A DNA stretch of 64,000 nt from Delphinus delphis (GCF_949987515.2 NC_082703.1:9076680-9140679); one strand, 5' to 3'. Counted from the stretch's first letter, positions 24,820-36,449 are shown. Notes: generated from the letters alone by a model not told the origin. Program-made: numbers and translations.

Positions 24820-25205
24820 TTTGCTAAACAATTCACTCTCCCACCTTCCCAGGTCACTATGTCATATCTTATTCCCTAACTCAAAATTTTAGCACATCTT
24901 CTGCTCATGATCTTGCTTCTTATTTCACTGGGAATAGACATGCAAAAGAAAACATCCATATTCCTTACCTCTTTTCCACACTTCCTTCTTATCTCACTCT
25001 TTATTTCTTCCCAGAGTACTTATAAATTAGAACATTTATAATTATTTATTTTGTTTTGACTTTCGTCAATCTGCCCTTCACCCCACTAGAATGCAAGCTC
25101 TATGAAGGCAGGGTTGCTTCTGTGGTTTTTTTGTTTTCACTTCTGCGCTCTATGCTCTAGGATAGTACCTGGCACATAGAAGTCAATCAGTAAATATATA
25201 GAGAA
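24820..25205 (+). mobile_element. L2 LINE 3' end relic
   Basis: 'ctagaatgcaagctctatgaaggcagggttgcttctg' and 'gatagtacctggcacatagaagtcaatcagtaaatat' are diagnostic L2 tail phrases. The 5' limit is uncertain. Confidence 0.8.
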
Positions 25206-25734
25206 TAAAATATTTAAGGCTCCCACAAATAAATCTCCCCATCTCTCTCTAACAGTCCCAATGTACTGTGTTGTACCGTTCATTTTATTCTAATGGATCA
25301 ACTGTTCTTTCTCCTAAGACCAGCTTTCATCCTCATGATCTGGACACAGAGTCACCATGTATCATCATGTAATTTACTCACTGTACCTCAGGGCCCGTCT
25401 GAGTGGGCAAGTGGGAGCTGAAAGTCATCTGCCTAGAAAAAAGTTTTTTTGTGTGTTTATTTTTTTTGCAAATATTTACTGAATAGCAACAGTCCTAACT
25501 ACATTCTATAACATTTTACCTATTCAAAAACTTGTATGCAAAAATGTCATAACAACTCCCATCTTGTAGAAAAATAAGCACCCTCGACTCTACATTCTCT
25601 TTTCTCTGCTATCCTTTATAGCAAAACTTCCTGAAATAACCATCATATCACTAGAGGTAGTCAATCATATTGTAATATCTTTGTATGGTGACAGAAAGTA
25701 ACTAGACTTATTGTAGTGATCATTTTGTAATGTA
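25206..25734. other. Unassigned stretch
   Basis: No gene or nameable repeat. A T-rich run is present near 25445-25470. Confidence 0.5.
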
Positions 25735-25812
25735 TAAAAATATGGAATCACTATGTTGTATACCTAAAACTAATATACTGTTGAAAGTCAGTTATATCTC
25801 AATTAAAAAATA
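25735..25812 (+). mobile_element. Old L1 3'-terminal fragment
   Basis: 'cactatgttgtatacctaaaactaatata', 'gtcagttatatctcaattaaaaaataaa' is the diverged end of an older L1 3'UTR with a short A-rich tail. Confidence 0.7.
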
Positions 25813-25839
25813 AACACATAAATAAGTAATGTACAAAAT

Positions 25840-26375
25840 TTGACACATTTTAATATATATGGGTATGTGTATGTATATATACCTGTGGAGCAATCATAAT
25901 CAAGATATTGAACATATTCATTACCCTCTAAAATATCTTTATGGCTTTGGTAATCCTTCTCATCAGACCATCCTTGTGCCCTCTTCTAATTAGACTAGTT
26001 AGAACTTCTAGAATTTTAAACAATTTGAACCACACAAAATATAATTTTTGTGTGTCTTCTCTAACTCTACTTAATTATTTTGAGATCCATCCATGATGTT
26101 ACATATATGAAAAGTTTATTCCCTTATATTGCTGAGTAACATTCTGTTGTATGTATATGACCATTAGTTTACCTATTTCAATATTGCTGGATACTTTGGT
26201 TGTTTCCAGTTTTGGATTATTACGAATAACACTGCTATAAACATTCATGTACAGTTCTTTGGATGAACATGTGCTTTACTTTCTCAGGGGTAAACACCTA
26301 TGCATGTAATGGTTGAGTATTTTGGTAGGTATGTATTTAACTGTTTGGGACAGTGTCAAAGTTTCCAAAGTGGTT
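25840..26375 (-). mobile_element. Old L1 3'UTR fragment, antisense
   Basis: 'ttgctgagtaacattctgttgtatgtatatgacc', 'ggttgtttccagttttgga' and 'aataacactgctataaacattcatgtacag' correspond to the antisense L1 3' region, also seen undegraded at 54960-55085. Highly diverged. Confidence 0.78.
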
Positions 26376-26696
26376 GTCATTCAACACCTGCTAAGAAATC
26401 ATGTAGATCCAGAATAAAAATGATGCAAAAATTTTGCCAGTAATTATTTTGTGACTTTGATTAAAGTTCACTTATTATAATGTAGGAGTACAGGTGGCAT
26501 CTAAGAAATAAAATATCTTGTTAAATGAAATACAAGATAATAAAATGCTTCAGAAAGGACGGAGCAGTCAACTATGTTAAATGGTGAGAACAAGTGGAAT
26601 ACAGCACAGAACTAAATAGAATGGCAGAGAACCAAACACTGGAATGTGAAAATGGAAATTGTGGGTGATGGTCAGGTGAACTATTTCAGAAAATAG

Positions 26697-27080
26697 TGTT
26701 CCCCTAAAAATTCATATGTTGAAGTCTCAATCCCCAATGTGACTGTGTTTGGAGATTGGATCTTTATGTTGGAAATTATGGTTAAACGAGGCAATAAGGG
26801 CGGGACCCTAATCCAATAGAACTGATGTCCTTAGAAGAAGAAGGAACACAAAAGCTCACCTACTCTCTCTCTTTTTCTCTCTTCAAACACAGAGGAAAGG
26901 CCATATGAGGACACAACAAGAAGATACCTGTTTATAAGCCAGGAAACAAACTCTCACCAGAAACCAAATTTTCTAGTAACTTGATCATGGACTTCTAGCC
27001 TCCAGAACAGTGAGAAGAAATGTCTGTTGTTTAAGCCACCCGGTCTGTGGTATTTTGTTATGACAGCCCCAGCAGATATT
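26697..27080 (+). mobile_element. Solo LTR of ERVL-MaLR type (MLT1/MST-like)
   Basis: The characteristic order is present: 'aaaaattcatatgttgaagtctcaatcccc', 'gagattggatctttatg', 'gccatatgaggacacaac', 'cttgatcatggacttctagcctccagaac' and 'ttaagccacccggtctgtggtattttg'. No internal retroviral sequence is attached, so this is a solo LTR left by old recombination. The subfamily cannot be fixed by eye. Confidence 0.85.
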
Positions 27081-28191
27081 ATAAGTTGTGAAAGACAGAG
27101 GCCTGATTAGAGTAGGTTGAGGAGACAGTGGGTAGTAAGAAGTGAAGACTCAAAGACGATTCTTCCAAGTTTTGCTAAGTAAAGGAGCAAAGAAATTGAA
27201 TGGTAGCTGAGCAGGTATATGAGACAAGGGAAGACATGGTTTTCTTAATATGGGCTTTATCTCCATAACGGTATGCTTTGGAGAATGATCCAATAAACAG
27301 GGAAAATGTCACCACAGCAAAAGAGGAGATAATTCTTGTATGGACTGCTTTATGCAGGGGAGTATGGGGTCCAGAGCAAAAGTAGAGGGATCACATGAGG
27401 TAGGAGAAGGCAGAGTGTATAGGACTAAACGGCCACCTGGGACAATGGTTGTATTAAATGCAGGAGAATAAAACGGTTTGAGATGGATTACCAGCGTAAC
27501 TGGTCCCAGGTGACTTAAAGAGCATTTAACTGAAGTTATGCCGTAAAACACACATTTTAAGGTCTGCGTCAAGCAGCAGAATAAGAGAAAACGGGCCACA
27601 GATTTTTGTTTTAGGATGGAAGTAGGTGGGGGTGAGAGCAGAAAGAGATCAACTGGGCATCAGTGAAACTTAGTTGAGTGTGTAGACCAAGCTGTGAGAC
27701 ATCAGGAGAACATATACAGCCTCATTTGGCTGGTAGCCTAAGTTAATGGGCTAAATGTAAACCGTTTGATTAATGTTAACCCTTTTAGTAAGGATAGTAT
27801 TAGAAATATATTAATAAGTTAGGATATGTTTCATGTGTTTTGGTCTATGGGCACAAATAATGTGCAGTAAGATCGAAGGAAAGGCGTGAATGGGGGTATC
27901 AAATTCATTAAGAACGAGTAGAGGGGATCAGCAAATTATGAAGTGTAGATACACCTATTTTTTTTTTTTACTGTATTATATTTTTTATACCTATTCTCAC
28001 TACAAATTAACTACTTGTTTAGTATCCCAGGGAGACTCTCTGAGTAGCATTGAAGAATATTTATAAGCTTGAGTTTGGGCACTTTTTTTATATTTAAAGG
28101 AAAATGAAATCTTTTTACCATGAAATCGAGCTAATTTACTGTGCAGAAAGCATATTCAATTAATACAGTTTGGGTTCCCTAAATGCAATGT
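27081..28191. other. Unassigned stretch, partly ancient-repeat-like
   Basis: The A/G-rich text at 27095-27240 resembles the unassigned ancient repeat type near 43200-43640. The 96-codon minus frame at 27309-27599 is not recognisable. No gene is called. Confidence 0.4.
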
Positions 28192-28206
28192 GAAAAGTGC
28201 GTGTGT

Positions 28207-28415
28207 GGGCTTCCCTGGTGGCGCAGTGGTTGGGAGTCCGCCTGCCGATGCAGAGGATACGGGTTCGTGCCCCGGTCTGGGAGGATCCCGCGTTCCGCGG
28301 AGCGGCTGGGCCTGTGAGCCATGGCGGCTGGGCCTGCGCGTCCGGAGCCTGTGCTCCGCAGCGGGAGAGGCCACAGCAGTGAGAGGCCCGCATACCGTAA
28401 AAAAAAAAAAAAAAA
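28207..28415 (+). mobile_element. CHR-type SINE, short form, sense, with TSD
   Basis: Sense head ggcttccctggtggcgcagt, B box GGTTCGTGCCC, short-form middle and a pure A tail. The TSD aaaagtgcgtgtgt is exact at 28193-28206 and 28416-28429. An intact tail and exact TSD mark it as one of the youngest insertions here. Confidence 0.97.
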
Positions 28416-28429
28416 AAAAGTGCGTGTGT

Positions 28430-29122
28430 ACTATGAATTCATTTCATGGTTTCCACCCACTTCCTCTTATTAGAGAGCACTGGCAACACAACAGCCTCCC
28501 GTACAGCTCAGAGGAGCTATGTCCTTGGCAAGAGTGAACGTGTGGCTTTAACTTCCAAATGGCTAGATTTTGCAACATCAAGGACCTTTCTGGCCTGGAT
28601 GATGAGTACAAAGTGTTCATAGTGAGTGTTTCACCATTAGGCTAGCTAAATCCTCCCATGGGACTGGTGTGCCCAGGGAAGGGAGATTTGAATTTCTACG
28701 AAATTACTCCCTTTTGATCCTGTAGCTTAGAGCCTGAAAGATAAAAATGACATCAGCACTCCCCAAATTTCACCTATGAGGCTTGCATAATTTTATTCTT
28801 CAGAAAACTTCAATAAAGTCCTACTATTTAAAAAAGATCACTTACTCTATCACATGGTGTTTCCAGTCTTTGATCACTGTAGATGGAAGAGCTGGCGTGC
28901 TGCCAGAAGCAGAGAACTAGCAGGTTTGGGTCCTTTTCTAGCTATTAAAATATTCTCATGCATAAAAGGAAAAAGAACAATGCTCCAGCCAAGGTACTCC
29001 TGTACCATGTAAACAACGTTGTGATTTAATTTGCTAATTTTCAAATTTGCCTTGAAAAATAAAAGACTACCTGTAAGCTGCCAGCCTGGGGATAAATCTT
29101 ATTGTTAGTAGGCAAGACTGTT
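28430..29122. other. Unassigned stretch
   Basis: No gene or nameable repeat. Frames are short. Confidence 0.5.
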
Positions 29123-29135
29123 AGCACACTTTTAA

Positions 29136-29437
29136 AAAATTCTTTATTTTTGGCTGCGTTGGGTCTTGAGTGCTGCGCGCGGGCTTTCTCTAGTTGCGGC
29201 GAGCGGGGGCTACTCTTCATTGTGGTCGGTGGCTTCTCTTGTTGCAGAGCACAGGCTCTAGGCGCGCGGGCTTCAGTAGTTGTGGCTCGCGGGCTCTAGA
29301 GCACAGGTTCAGTAGTTGTGGCTCACGGGCTTAGTTGCTCCGCGGCATGTGGGATCTTCTCAGACCAGGGCTCGAACCCATGTCCCCTGCATTGGCAGGC
29401 AGATTCTTAACCCACTGTGCCACCAGGGAAGTCCCGA
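29136..29437 (-). mobile_element. CHR-type SINE, long form, with TSD
   Basis: Long-form body from 'ttttggctgcgttgggtcttg' to the revcomp head 'gccaccagggaagtccc'. The TSD agcacactttt appears at 29123-29133 and 29438-29448. Confidence 0.95.
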
Positions 29438-29449
29438 GCACACTTTTTA

Positions 29450-31345
29450 AGATTAGATCTGCTCATTACACGTGAACATGTCCTCTGCATCTTCCATGAG
29501 CAAAGGAAGCAAGAATGTGGCTTTGATGAACAATGGTCCAGCATGATTTCCATGTGAGGGAATCATTTAACAGTGTTATTTCCTTAAAACTAAGCAGAAT
29601 CTCTTATGTCTGCTTAATGAGTTGAATCCTTCATGACATTCACTCTCTAAGTAAGGTCAGGAATACCACAAGAGATTTTCTGAAAATGGACATGGTGAGA
29701 ATAGGGATAGGCTCCCACCTTTGTGAAACAAGCACATTGTATTTGGGGGATGAAGAGCCAATACCAGCAAGCATTGCCTTTCAGTAGAGAAAAATCCGCA
29801 AGTTTGTGTTTTGGTTTGGCCTTCCAGCTCCAAGGCTAATATCTGGATGCACTTTACTAAGGCCGTGTACAGGTAATGGAAAAAATTATGAGTGTCCCCA
29901 CTAAAACATTTTTTGGAGCAAAGTGGGTTATAAATAATGTTTAAAGTGCATTTTAAATCATTTTATCTTTCCCATTTGGTTTGAAAGTTCTTGAGTAAAA
30001 TCATACTGATTGGTACTGCTCCCTGTGGGTTTTTCCATCTATCCTTCTGTACAAACAAACTTGAATCATGTCCTTGCCCACAGACATTTGCCCTTATATC
30101 ATTTCTTCTTGCCAACAAGATCCCATCATCACCTTTTTCAGCCCAGTGATGTCATCAACATCATCATCATCATGATCTATATCATCAAACATTTCTCGAG
30201 TGCTTTCAGCTTTAATGGTACTCTATTATTTATTCACAGTCATCATTTTACTAATATTTATTTATAGTCATTTATTGTTTTACTAATCATTTACTTGTAA
30301 TCATCATTTTACTGATCCACTTTACAAGTTCTAAGGGTAAAGCCTATAAAATATCAATTTGTGTGTGTGTAAAAACACAGTTTGGCTCCCTTGTGGAGGT
30401 TGAAACATCCTCCCCGCTACCATAAATATCTGTTTAGAGCTATTGTTATGTATGAAAATTGGGAGAAGAGAGTTCATTTCTGAAAGTATAAGGGACTAGG
30501 TGCCCACAAGGAACTTCTTATGCATAAACATAGAAAAGGTTGGGTAAATATGGACAGTATATTTTTACAATACATGAACGAACAGTTAGCTAAATAAAGT
30601 AAAAACATCCAAAGAAGGAAATCATGAAAAAGTGGAAATACAGGTATTTGTAGTGAATACCCTAGGAAGCCATTATTCATTCTGGGACATTTGCTGATCA
30701 TAGAGGCTAGAGCTGACTCTTAATTAACTACATGACAAAAATGCAGGAGACAAAACTAGGGCATGAGCAAGAAGCGGGGTTAGATTACAGACCACTAAAT
30801 ACAGCTAAAATCTCCCCCATCCCATCCCAGCAAGAAAAATAAGAAACTCTTTACCAGAGTGGTAAGTAACGACAACAACAAAAACTCTTCCTGCAGAGGG
30901 AGACAAAAATGAGGATTGGCTTCCAGTCTTGATTTGGGGGGAACGAGGTGATGGGAAGGGAGAAAAAAGTGTGTCATAAGAATTCCTGTCACAAACTCAC
31001 CCATGCTTATTTCTGGTGATAAAATTCATACTATCCATTTACTTCCACCAACACCAAAATCAAACAACCTTAAATTGAATGCTTAACCCAAAGTGGCCCT
31101 GGGTTGCTGGAGTCCTCAGATACCAGACAGAAGCAAATTCAAATCTCTTTTGGAAAAACACGTATCAGATGTAGAAACTCAGGCAACAGAGAAAAAGTTA
31201 CAGAGTAAGTAGGTCCGTATAAATACTAATAATCACAACACGTACAAACAAATAAAGCACTGCTAATTGAGAGCAGGACAAAAGATTGCAGAATCAGATT
31301 CTCAGAAAGTTGTCAGAATCTGATTATAAAATATGAAGGCCTCGT
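29450..31345. other. Unassigned stretch
   Basis: No gene is recognised. Near 30240-30310 'tcattttacta' and 'tcatttatt' variants recur as loose short repeats. Frames of 69-85 codons are compositional. Confidence 0.5.
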
Positions 31346-31348
31346 ATA

Positions 31349-31465
31349 TTGGGCAGGCCAAAAAGCTCATTTGGTTAATGAATACATTGTTCAATAAAGT
31401 TCTTGGAAAATGAAAAATGTGTCTTATTTTTACTTAAACCTGAATTAAATTTTTGGCTAACCCAA
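31349..31465. mobile_element. Mariner-type miniature element (non-autonomous)
   Basis: The left terminus ttgggcaggccaaaaag and the right terminus ttttggctaacccaa are imperfect inverted repeats, flanked on both sides by the dinucleotide TA (31347-31348 and 31466-31467). At about 117 bp there is no transposase frame. This is an internal-deletion derivative of a Tc1/mariner element. The 119-codon minus frame across it is accidental. Confidence 0.85.
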
Positions 31466-31467
31466 TA

Positions 31468-32545
31468 TTTAAGAAAAACTGTTTCAAGGTATACGGAAAT
31501 ATAGGAAGGAAGTAAAAAAATGACCAGGAAAAAGTTTAATATGATAAATCTTTTAGAAACAAATAATATGGTAATTTTTATTAATAGAATATATATATGT
31601 AAAGAGATATTTAGTGAAAGGACAGATAGATGGAGAAAATACCTAGGATTCAGTGTAGCCAAAGAAAAGGTACATATGAAAAAGAGTTTAAGAGAAATGT
31701 AAGTTAAAGTCATAAAGTCTAGCGTGTCCTCCATATTTCTGAAGTTGAGGACTTAGAGAAGAAAGAAATTGGAGTGTGTTAGTTGGAGTAATGCTAGTTG
31801 TTCTTACAGATATACCCCCACTGTCTCAGTAGGTTATTAGAAAGCAAGTTTACTACTCTATCATGTGATGTATCAAGCTCTCAATCTGTAGGTTACTTAC
31901 TCCATGGCCAGAGACTGGGACACCTTCTAGCATCTTCTAACAGTGTCTGCAAATGTGGTTGTGTTTGCCGGCATCATGTCAAAGCGAAAAGAGCGTGGAG
32001 GATCACCCACGGAAGGACCTTCTGGTACAGGTCTGGAAATGATGTTTATCACCTTTTGTTCAACATCCATAGCTAGAACTTCCCTGATGGTCAAACCTAA
32101 TTGTTAGGGAGGTCAGAAAATGTAGCCTAGCTGAGTGCTGGGAAGAATAGGAAATGGATCTGGTGATCAGGCAGCAGGTTCTGTCACAGCCGACACTTCT
32201 GATCATCAGATGTGCATTTCACCCTCCTCCAAATACATTAGACACACTCAAGTCCTCCTCAGTGGAACCAATCTAAAGTCCAAACCTTTTACCGTTCCCA
32301 CCTGGAAATCCAGGATTCTGTTGATGTCCATTACTCTCCATTAAAAAATATATATAAGGATTCTCATATTCTGGCAAAGTATTACCTGAAAGAGACAAGT
32401 TATACCTATCCCCTCTTTGCCACCACTGAAGTACAACAATGAAAAAGGGGCAGGGAAACCACAATAGATGTTCTCATTCAGAGTAGGAGGGAAAAGGAGA
32501 CACACGGCAGTTACTGATTGCAAAACAAGACAAAGACAGTACACT
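31468..32545. other. Unassigned stretch with a possible ancient repeat
   Basis: 'cttacagatatacccccactgtctcagtaggttatta' at about 31803-31840 resembles the unassigned repeat near 3870. An 'acttccctgatggtc' phrase at 32079 recalls a SINE head, but no body follows. No gene. Confidence 0.4.
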
Positions 32546-32549
32546 ATAT

Positions 32550-32780
32550 GAAAACTGGAGGCCAAGATCACTCATGAATATAGATGAATACCTCTTGAAC
32601 GAAATGCTGGCAAATCAAATTCAACAATCTAGAAAAAGGGTGACACATAATGACCAAATTGCTTTTTCCAGTTATACAAGGTTGATTTATCATTTGATAC
32701 GCAATATGGTTATATTGTTAATAAAAAGCAGTCAAAATATAACACCAAGTTTCTCACATATTATTCAAAACATCTGATGA
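32550..32780 (+). mobile_element. Old L1 ORF2 fragment (reverse transcriptase region)
   Basis: A short frame at 32574 encodes 'MLANQIQQSRKR' and 'HNDQIAF', matching the RT-domain stretch LANRIQQ...HHDQVGF of the large L1 at 56514-57329. Without flanking L1 parts or a tail, it is an orphan decayed fragment. Confidence 0.78.
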
Positions 32781-33609
32781 GGGCCAAGGTCATGCGTCTA
32801 TGGGTTCCATTCTTGAATTAAATTTGGGCAGTGCTCCGAAGCACCTGACCTGTAGGGCAAGCCTGTCATATTCTTAGCCTGTGGTCTTCTGATCCGGCAC
32901 CTTCGAATGAGTGAAGAGACTTGAACAGAAGCCACTTGGTTTTCCTAGATTGCAATGCATTTGGTTGATTATGAGTTGACACAGCACTCAATAGCTTTGC
33001 CTAGTGTTCAAAGCTCCCGTGGCTGAGACATTAGGGTCGTGTTTAACTGCATAAAATAACTACAGCTAGAAATTCACTTACTGGAGCACTCAAAAGCACA
33101 AAGGCTAATTAACGGTGGGAAAAGGCTTCTGCAATGATGATTTCAACAAAATGCCCTGACATTTATTCCTCTCCTTTCTATTAAGTCATTCTAAGTTGGT
33201 TCTCTTATTTTAGCTTCCTTAAAAACAAAGATTTTCTCTACAGTTCAACCTGCTTACCAGGCACGTTCTGTAGACTTATTATCATATTTTAAAACTACCT
33301 TCTCCTCTCTCACTTTCAAATGGATTGAAAAGCAAAAAGCAACATCCATCAGATGAGGTCATCTCAACAGGAAGTCCAATTAACTCAAAATAAAGTCTCA
33401 AATGGTAGATGAACCAGAACTCATAATAAGCCTCCCCTGGGGTACCATGACCAATTCGAGCGTTAAAACGTTTTAACATGATCTTTCCCCATCCTTTCCA
33501 GGCCTGTTGCCTCTTTTACCAATATATTATTATTTTTAATGTATAAACTATTAGATAAATGCATATATACATATATGTATATATATATAAAATTGACTGT
33601 GCTCTTTTT
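32781..33609. other. Repeat-poor unassigned stretch
   Basis: No repeats can be named. The text has balanced composition with some CpG. It is a candidate for conserved non-coding DNA only by absence of repeats. No exon is evident. Confidence 0.45.
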
Positions 33610-33620
33610 TCCAGTTCTTT

Positions 33621-33832
33621 TTTTTTTTTTTTTTTTTTTTGCGGTACGCGGGCCTCTCACTGTTGTGGCCTCTCCCGTTGCGGAGCACAGGCTCCAGACG
33701 CGCAGGCTCAGCAGCCATGGCTCACGGGCCTAGCCGCTCCGCGGCATGTGGGATCTTCCCGGACCGGGGCACGAACCCGTGTCCCCTGCATCGGCAGGCG
33801 GACTCTCAACCACTGCGCCACCAGGGAAGCCC
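33621..33832 (-). mobile_element. CHR-type SINE, short form, with TSD
   Basis: A T tail of about 20 bases, the short-form body ('gcggtacgcgggcctctcactg') and the revcomp head 'gccaccagggaagccc'. TSD copies tccagttcttt (33610-33620) and tccatttcttt (33833-33843) differ at one base. Confidence 0.95.
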
Positions 33833-33987
33833 TCCATTTCTTTATGAATGGTTTGCTTACAGTTACCTGGACAGAAACATTTGCTTTTGTCCCTTTGCAG
33901 ACAGTAAAGATTACTGGGCTTTTTGGAAAATTTGTCATTTCACAGTTATTTACTGGGATGTTGGGAAAGTGGGCTGAGGAGGACAGG

Positions 33988-34026
33988 AGAGGAGAGAGAA
34001 AGAGAAAGAGAGAGAGAGAGAGAAAG
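33988..34026. repeat. (GA)n / (GAAA)n purine tract
   Basis: A run of AGAG and AGAAAG units on the plus strand. The 182-codon frame at 33559-34107 runs through the SINE and this tract and is not a gene. Confidence 0.92.
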
Positions 34027-34029
34027 AAT

Positions 34030-34787
34030 CTAATTATGCAGCAGATGTTGGGAGTGGTTTTTATTCACCAAAACCACATGGGTCATTCATTAAAATCTCA
34101 GTTTTAATTAGCAAACACCTGTTTTCTGTTTGATTTTACACTGATATCTACTGTCTGCAATTTGCTTTCTTCAGTACAAGCAATTAGATAGCCCTGACAG
34201 CAACAGTTAATCTAATTAGTCCAGAGGTGCTCTGGGAAGCAACTATTGTCTTGAAGAAATTACAGATACAGCAATCACAGCTTCATTCACCTGATTGGAT
34301 AAGATTTGTGCCCAATTATTATTGGGTGTCATCTTTCCCCTGGTCCTTCCTTTTCAACTTGGATTTAACAGTGAAAGTGAACCAATGGAAAATTTTGAGT
34401 GTTTACTGTGTGCCAGTCACCCTACTAGGTTCAGAAAGTAGAAAGATGCAACTGTTTCAGCTCCTAGCCTAGAGGAGATTATGCTCTGATGAAAGAGACA
34501 GATACATAAACAGATTATTGTATACACGAGGGATTTGGGAGCCGGGAGAAAGTGAGATGAGTCCATGTGCCTGTGAGCAAGTATTAAGATACTTCTCTAA
34601 TAAACTCTGGTTGCTGCTGAAAAAACAAGGTGATGACATTGGCTTTTTTTTTCAAACTGTGAAAGTTGTGCTTGTTTTCAAATGGGTAGAAATTCATTTA
34701 TAACCTTGTAATCTGAGTGACACTACCAGCAGTTATCACAAAACTTAACAATGCCACCTGATCTCTTTTTATAGATGATGGCATGTG
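34030..34787. other. Repeat-poor stretch with clustered TAATTA-type motifs
   Basis: Within 34100-34225 occur ttaattag, caattag and ctaattag. These are sequence patterns to which homeodomain proteins typically bind. From about 34390 the text looks like an old, unnamed repeat. No gene is evident. Confidence 0.4.
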
Positions 34788-34803
34788 AGATGTTCTCTTT
34801 CCT

Positions 34804-35233
34804 GGTAACCATAAGTTTGTTTTCTACATCTGCGACTCTACTTCTGTTTTGTAAATGAGTTCATTTGTATCCCCTTTTGTTTTTAGATTCCACATATAAA
34901 CGATATCATATGATATTTGTCTTTATGGTTACCAGGGGATAAGAGGGGGAGTGATAAATTGGGAGATTGGGATTGACATATAGATACTACTATATATAAA
35001 ATAGATAATTAATAAGACCTGATATATAGCACAGGGAACTCTACTCAATACTCTGTAATAGCCTATATAGGAAAAGAATCTAAAAAATAGTGGATATAGG
35101 TATATGTATAACTGTTTCACTTTGCTATACACCCGAGACTAACACAACATTGTAAATCAACTATACTCCAGTAAAAACTAAAAAGAAAAGAAGAAGAAAA
35201 TAAAATAAAATAAATAAAAATTGGGGAAAAAAA
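34804..35233 (+). mobile_element. L1 3' end with 5' inversion (twin priming) and TSD
   Basis: Two abutting L1 3'UTR pieces point opposite ways. 34804 to about 34925 is antisense ('ggtaaccataagtttgttttctac' to 'gatatcatatgatatttgtctt'), and about 34925-35233 is sense ('tatggttaccaggggataag' to 'actatactccag') with an A-rich tail. An exact 16-bp TSD, agatgttctctttcct, flanks the whole at 34788-34803 and 35234-35249. The inverted piece ends at the same L1 position (tatggttacc) where the sense piece begins. Confidence 0.94.
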
Positions 35234-35249
35234 AGATGTTCTCTTTCCT

Positions 35250-36034
35250 AATTCTGAAATTTGGGGAAAGCGATTCTTCATTAAGTCCTAAGGTTTAGGA
35301 AATACATGTCAAAGAGGAGGCAGTCATCAGTCCTAATTCCATGCACACATTTCAGAAAGGGTGTAATTAGATATAGAGTGAATATGTCCACAAGTAGAGA
35401 TCAAAAAATGCTGCTGATAAAGATGTCTGGCAAAGCTTTTCTTCCTCGGCTCCAGTCTCAGTTTAATTTACTTGTTTGAAAAGATGAGAGCCCTGGGCTT
35501 CACTTGACTCAATTCATAAACTGGGCCCAGAAGGAGAAAACCAATCTATCTCTCAAGCACACACAAGTGATGTTCCGGCGGTTTAAAGAGGCATCTTCTA
35601 TGCATTACACAACTTAATGCAAACAGCCTCTGAGTGTGAGCCATCCCATTAAGCTAAATGTCGTGAAAGAGGGATGGCGGGCAGACTTTTCACAGTCCTA
35701 CAAAAAGTCAAGTTATGCTCTGCCTAAAACTTCCCAAAGGTTTTTCCTGGAAGACATTTGTCTGCTGGTGTGTTGATAGTGGTAATTATTGATTTAATTA
35801 ATTAATTGACTGGAATTGATTTCTTCTTTATAGAACAGAAATACACCTAACGTGAGCTGGATTTGGACTTTCTCGAAGAGATTAGTAACCAATAGATTAA
35901 AAGATCATCACTTTGAAAAGCTTCTTGTCCATGGAAATTCCATTTGTGATGATACGGATGATTGTTGTGTTGAGCTGATGGAGAGTCACACCATTAGGTA
36001 GTTTGGTCTATACAAAGCTTCTATCATGTCGAAG
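35250..36034. other. Repeat-poor unassigned stretch
   Basis: No repeat is recognised. Motif-like words include aattaattaattgac near 35795 and atgcaaac near 35617. Possibly conserved non-coding DNA, but this cannot be shown from one sequence. Confidence 0.4.
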
Positions 36035-36240
36035 ACTAGGGAGAGGAATTAATATTTGTCAAGCATCTACGATACACCAACAACAGTGCTGGTTAGAAGC
36101 TCCATAGATAATATCTCATTGCAATTCTCATGTTAACTCTGTGAGCTAGGATTTGTATACTTATAAATTAACGTGGGAACAGGCTCAACACGGTTACATG
36201 AGAAGTGGCGAATCGTTTTGACCAAGGTCCCTCTGATATT
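36035..36240 (-). mobile_element. MIR SINE relic
   Basis: 'gtcaagcatctacgatacaccaacaacagtgctgg', 'atatctcattgcaattctcatg' and 'gaacaggctcaacacggttac' trace the antisense MIR order at high divergence. Confidence 0.68.
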
Positions 36241-36373
36241 TTATACTATCTGACTATCTCCAATATATCTAATAAATATGGATATTCATATCCTGCTCTG
36301 CATTTTGCGGCATGCTTTTAACAGTTATATGTGAGATTCGTACTTAGGAGAGTGGCTGGCATTTGTGTTCTGT

Positions 36374-36449
36374 CATGTGATTCTCACAATAATCTCAAAG
36401 GATTGTTGGGACATGTGATTCTCACAATTATCTCCAGAGATTCTTGGGA
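36374..36449. repeat. Tandem duplication, 2 x 38 bp
   Basis: Copy one (36374-36411) and copy two (36412-36449) both start catgtgattctcacaat and end ttggga, with a few substitutions between. A third start, catgt, follows at 36450. The text resembles an antisense MIR segment. Confidence 0.88.

Noticed and set aside
28207..28300. tRNA gene from A and B box-like sequence
   Set aside because: These boxes are the tRNA-derived head of a SINE. The cloverleaf is degraded and the head repeats at all SINEs.
32079..32110. SINE head-like phrase acttccctgatggtc
   Set aside because: No B box, body or tail follows, so probably coincidence or a tiny fragment.
33559..34107. 182-codon plus-strand frame
   Set aside because: It joins an AT repeat, a SINE and a GA tract; a compositional frame, not a gene.
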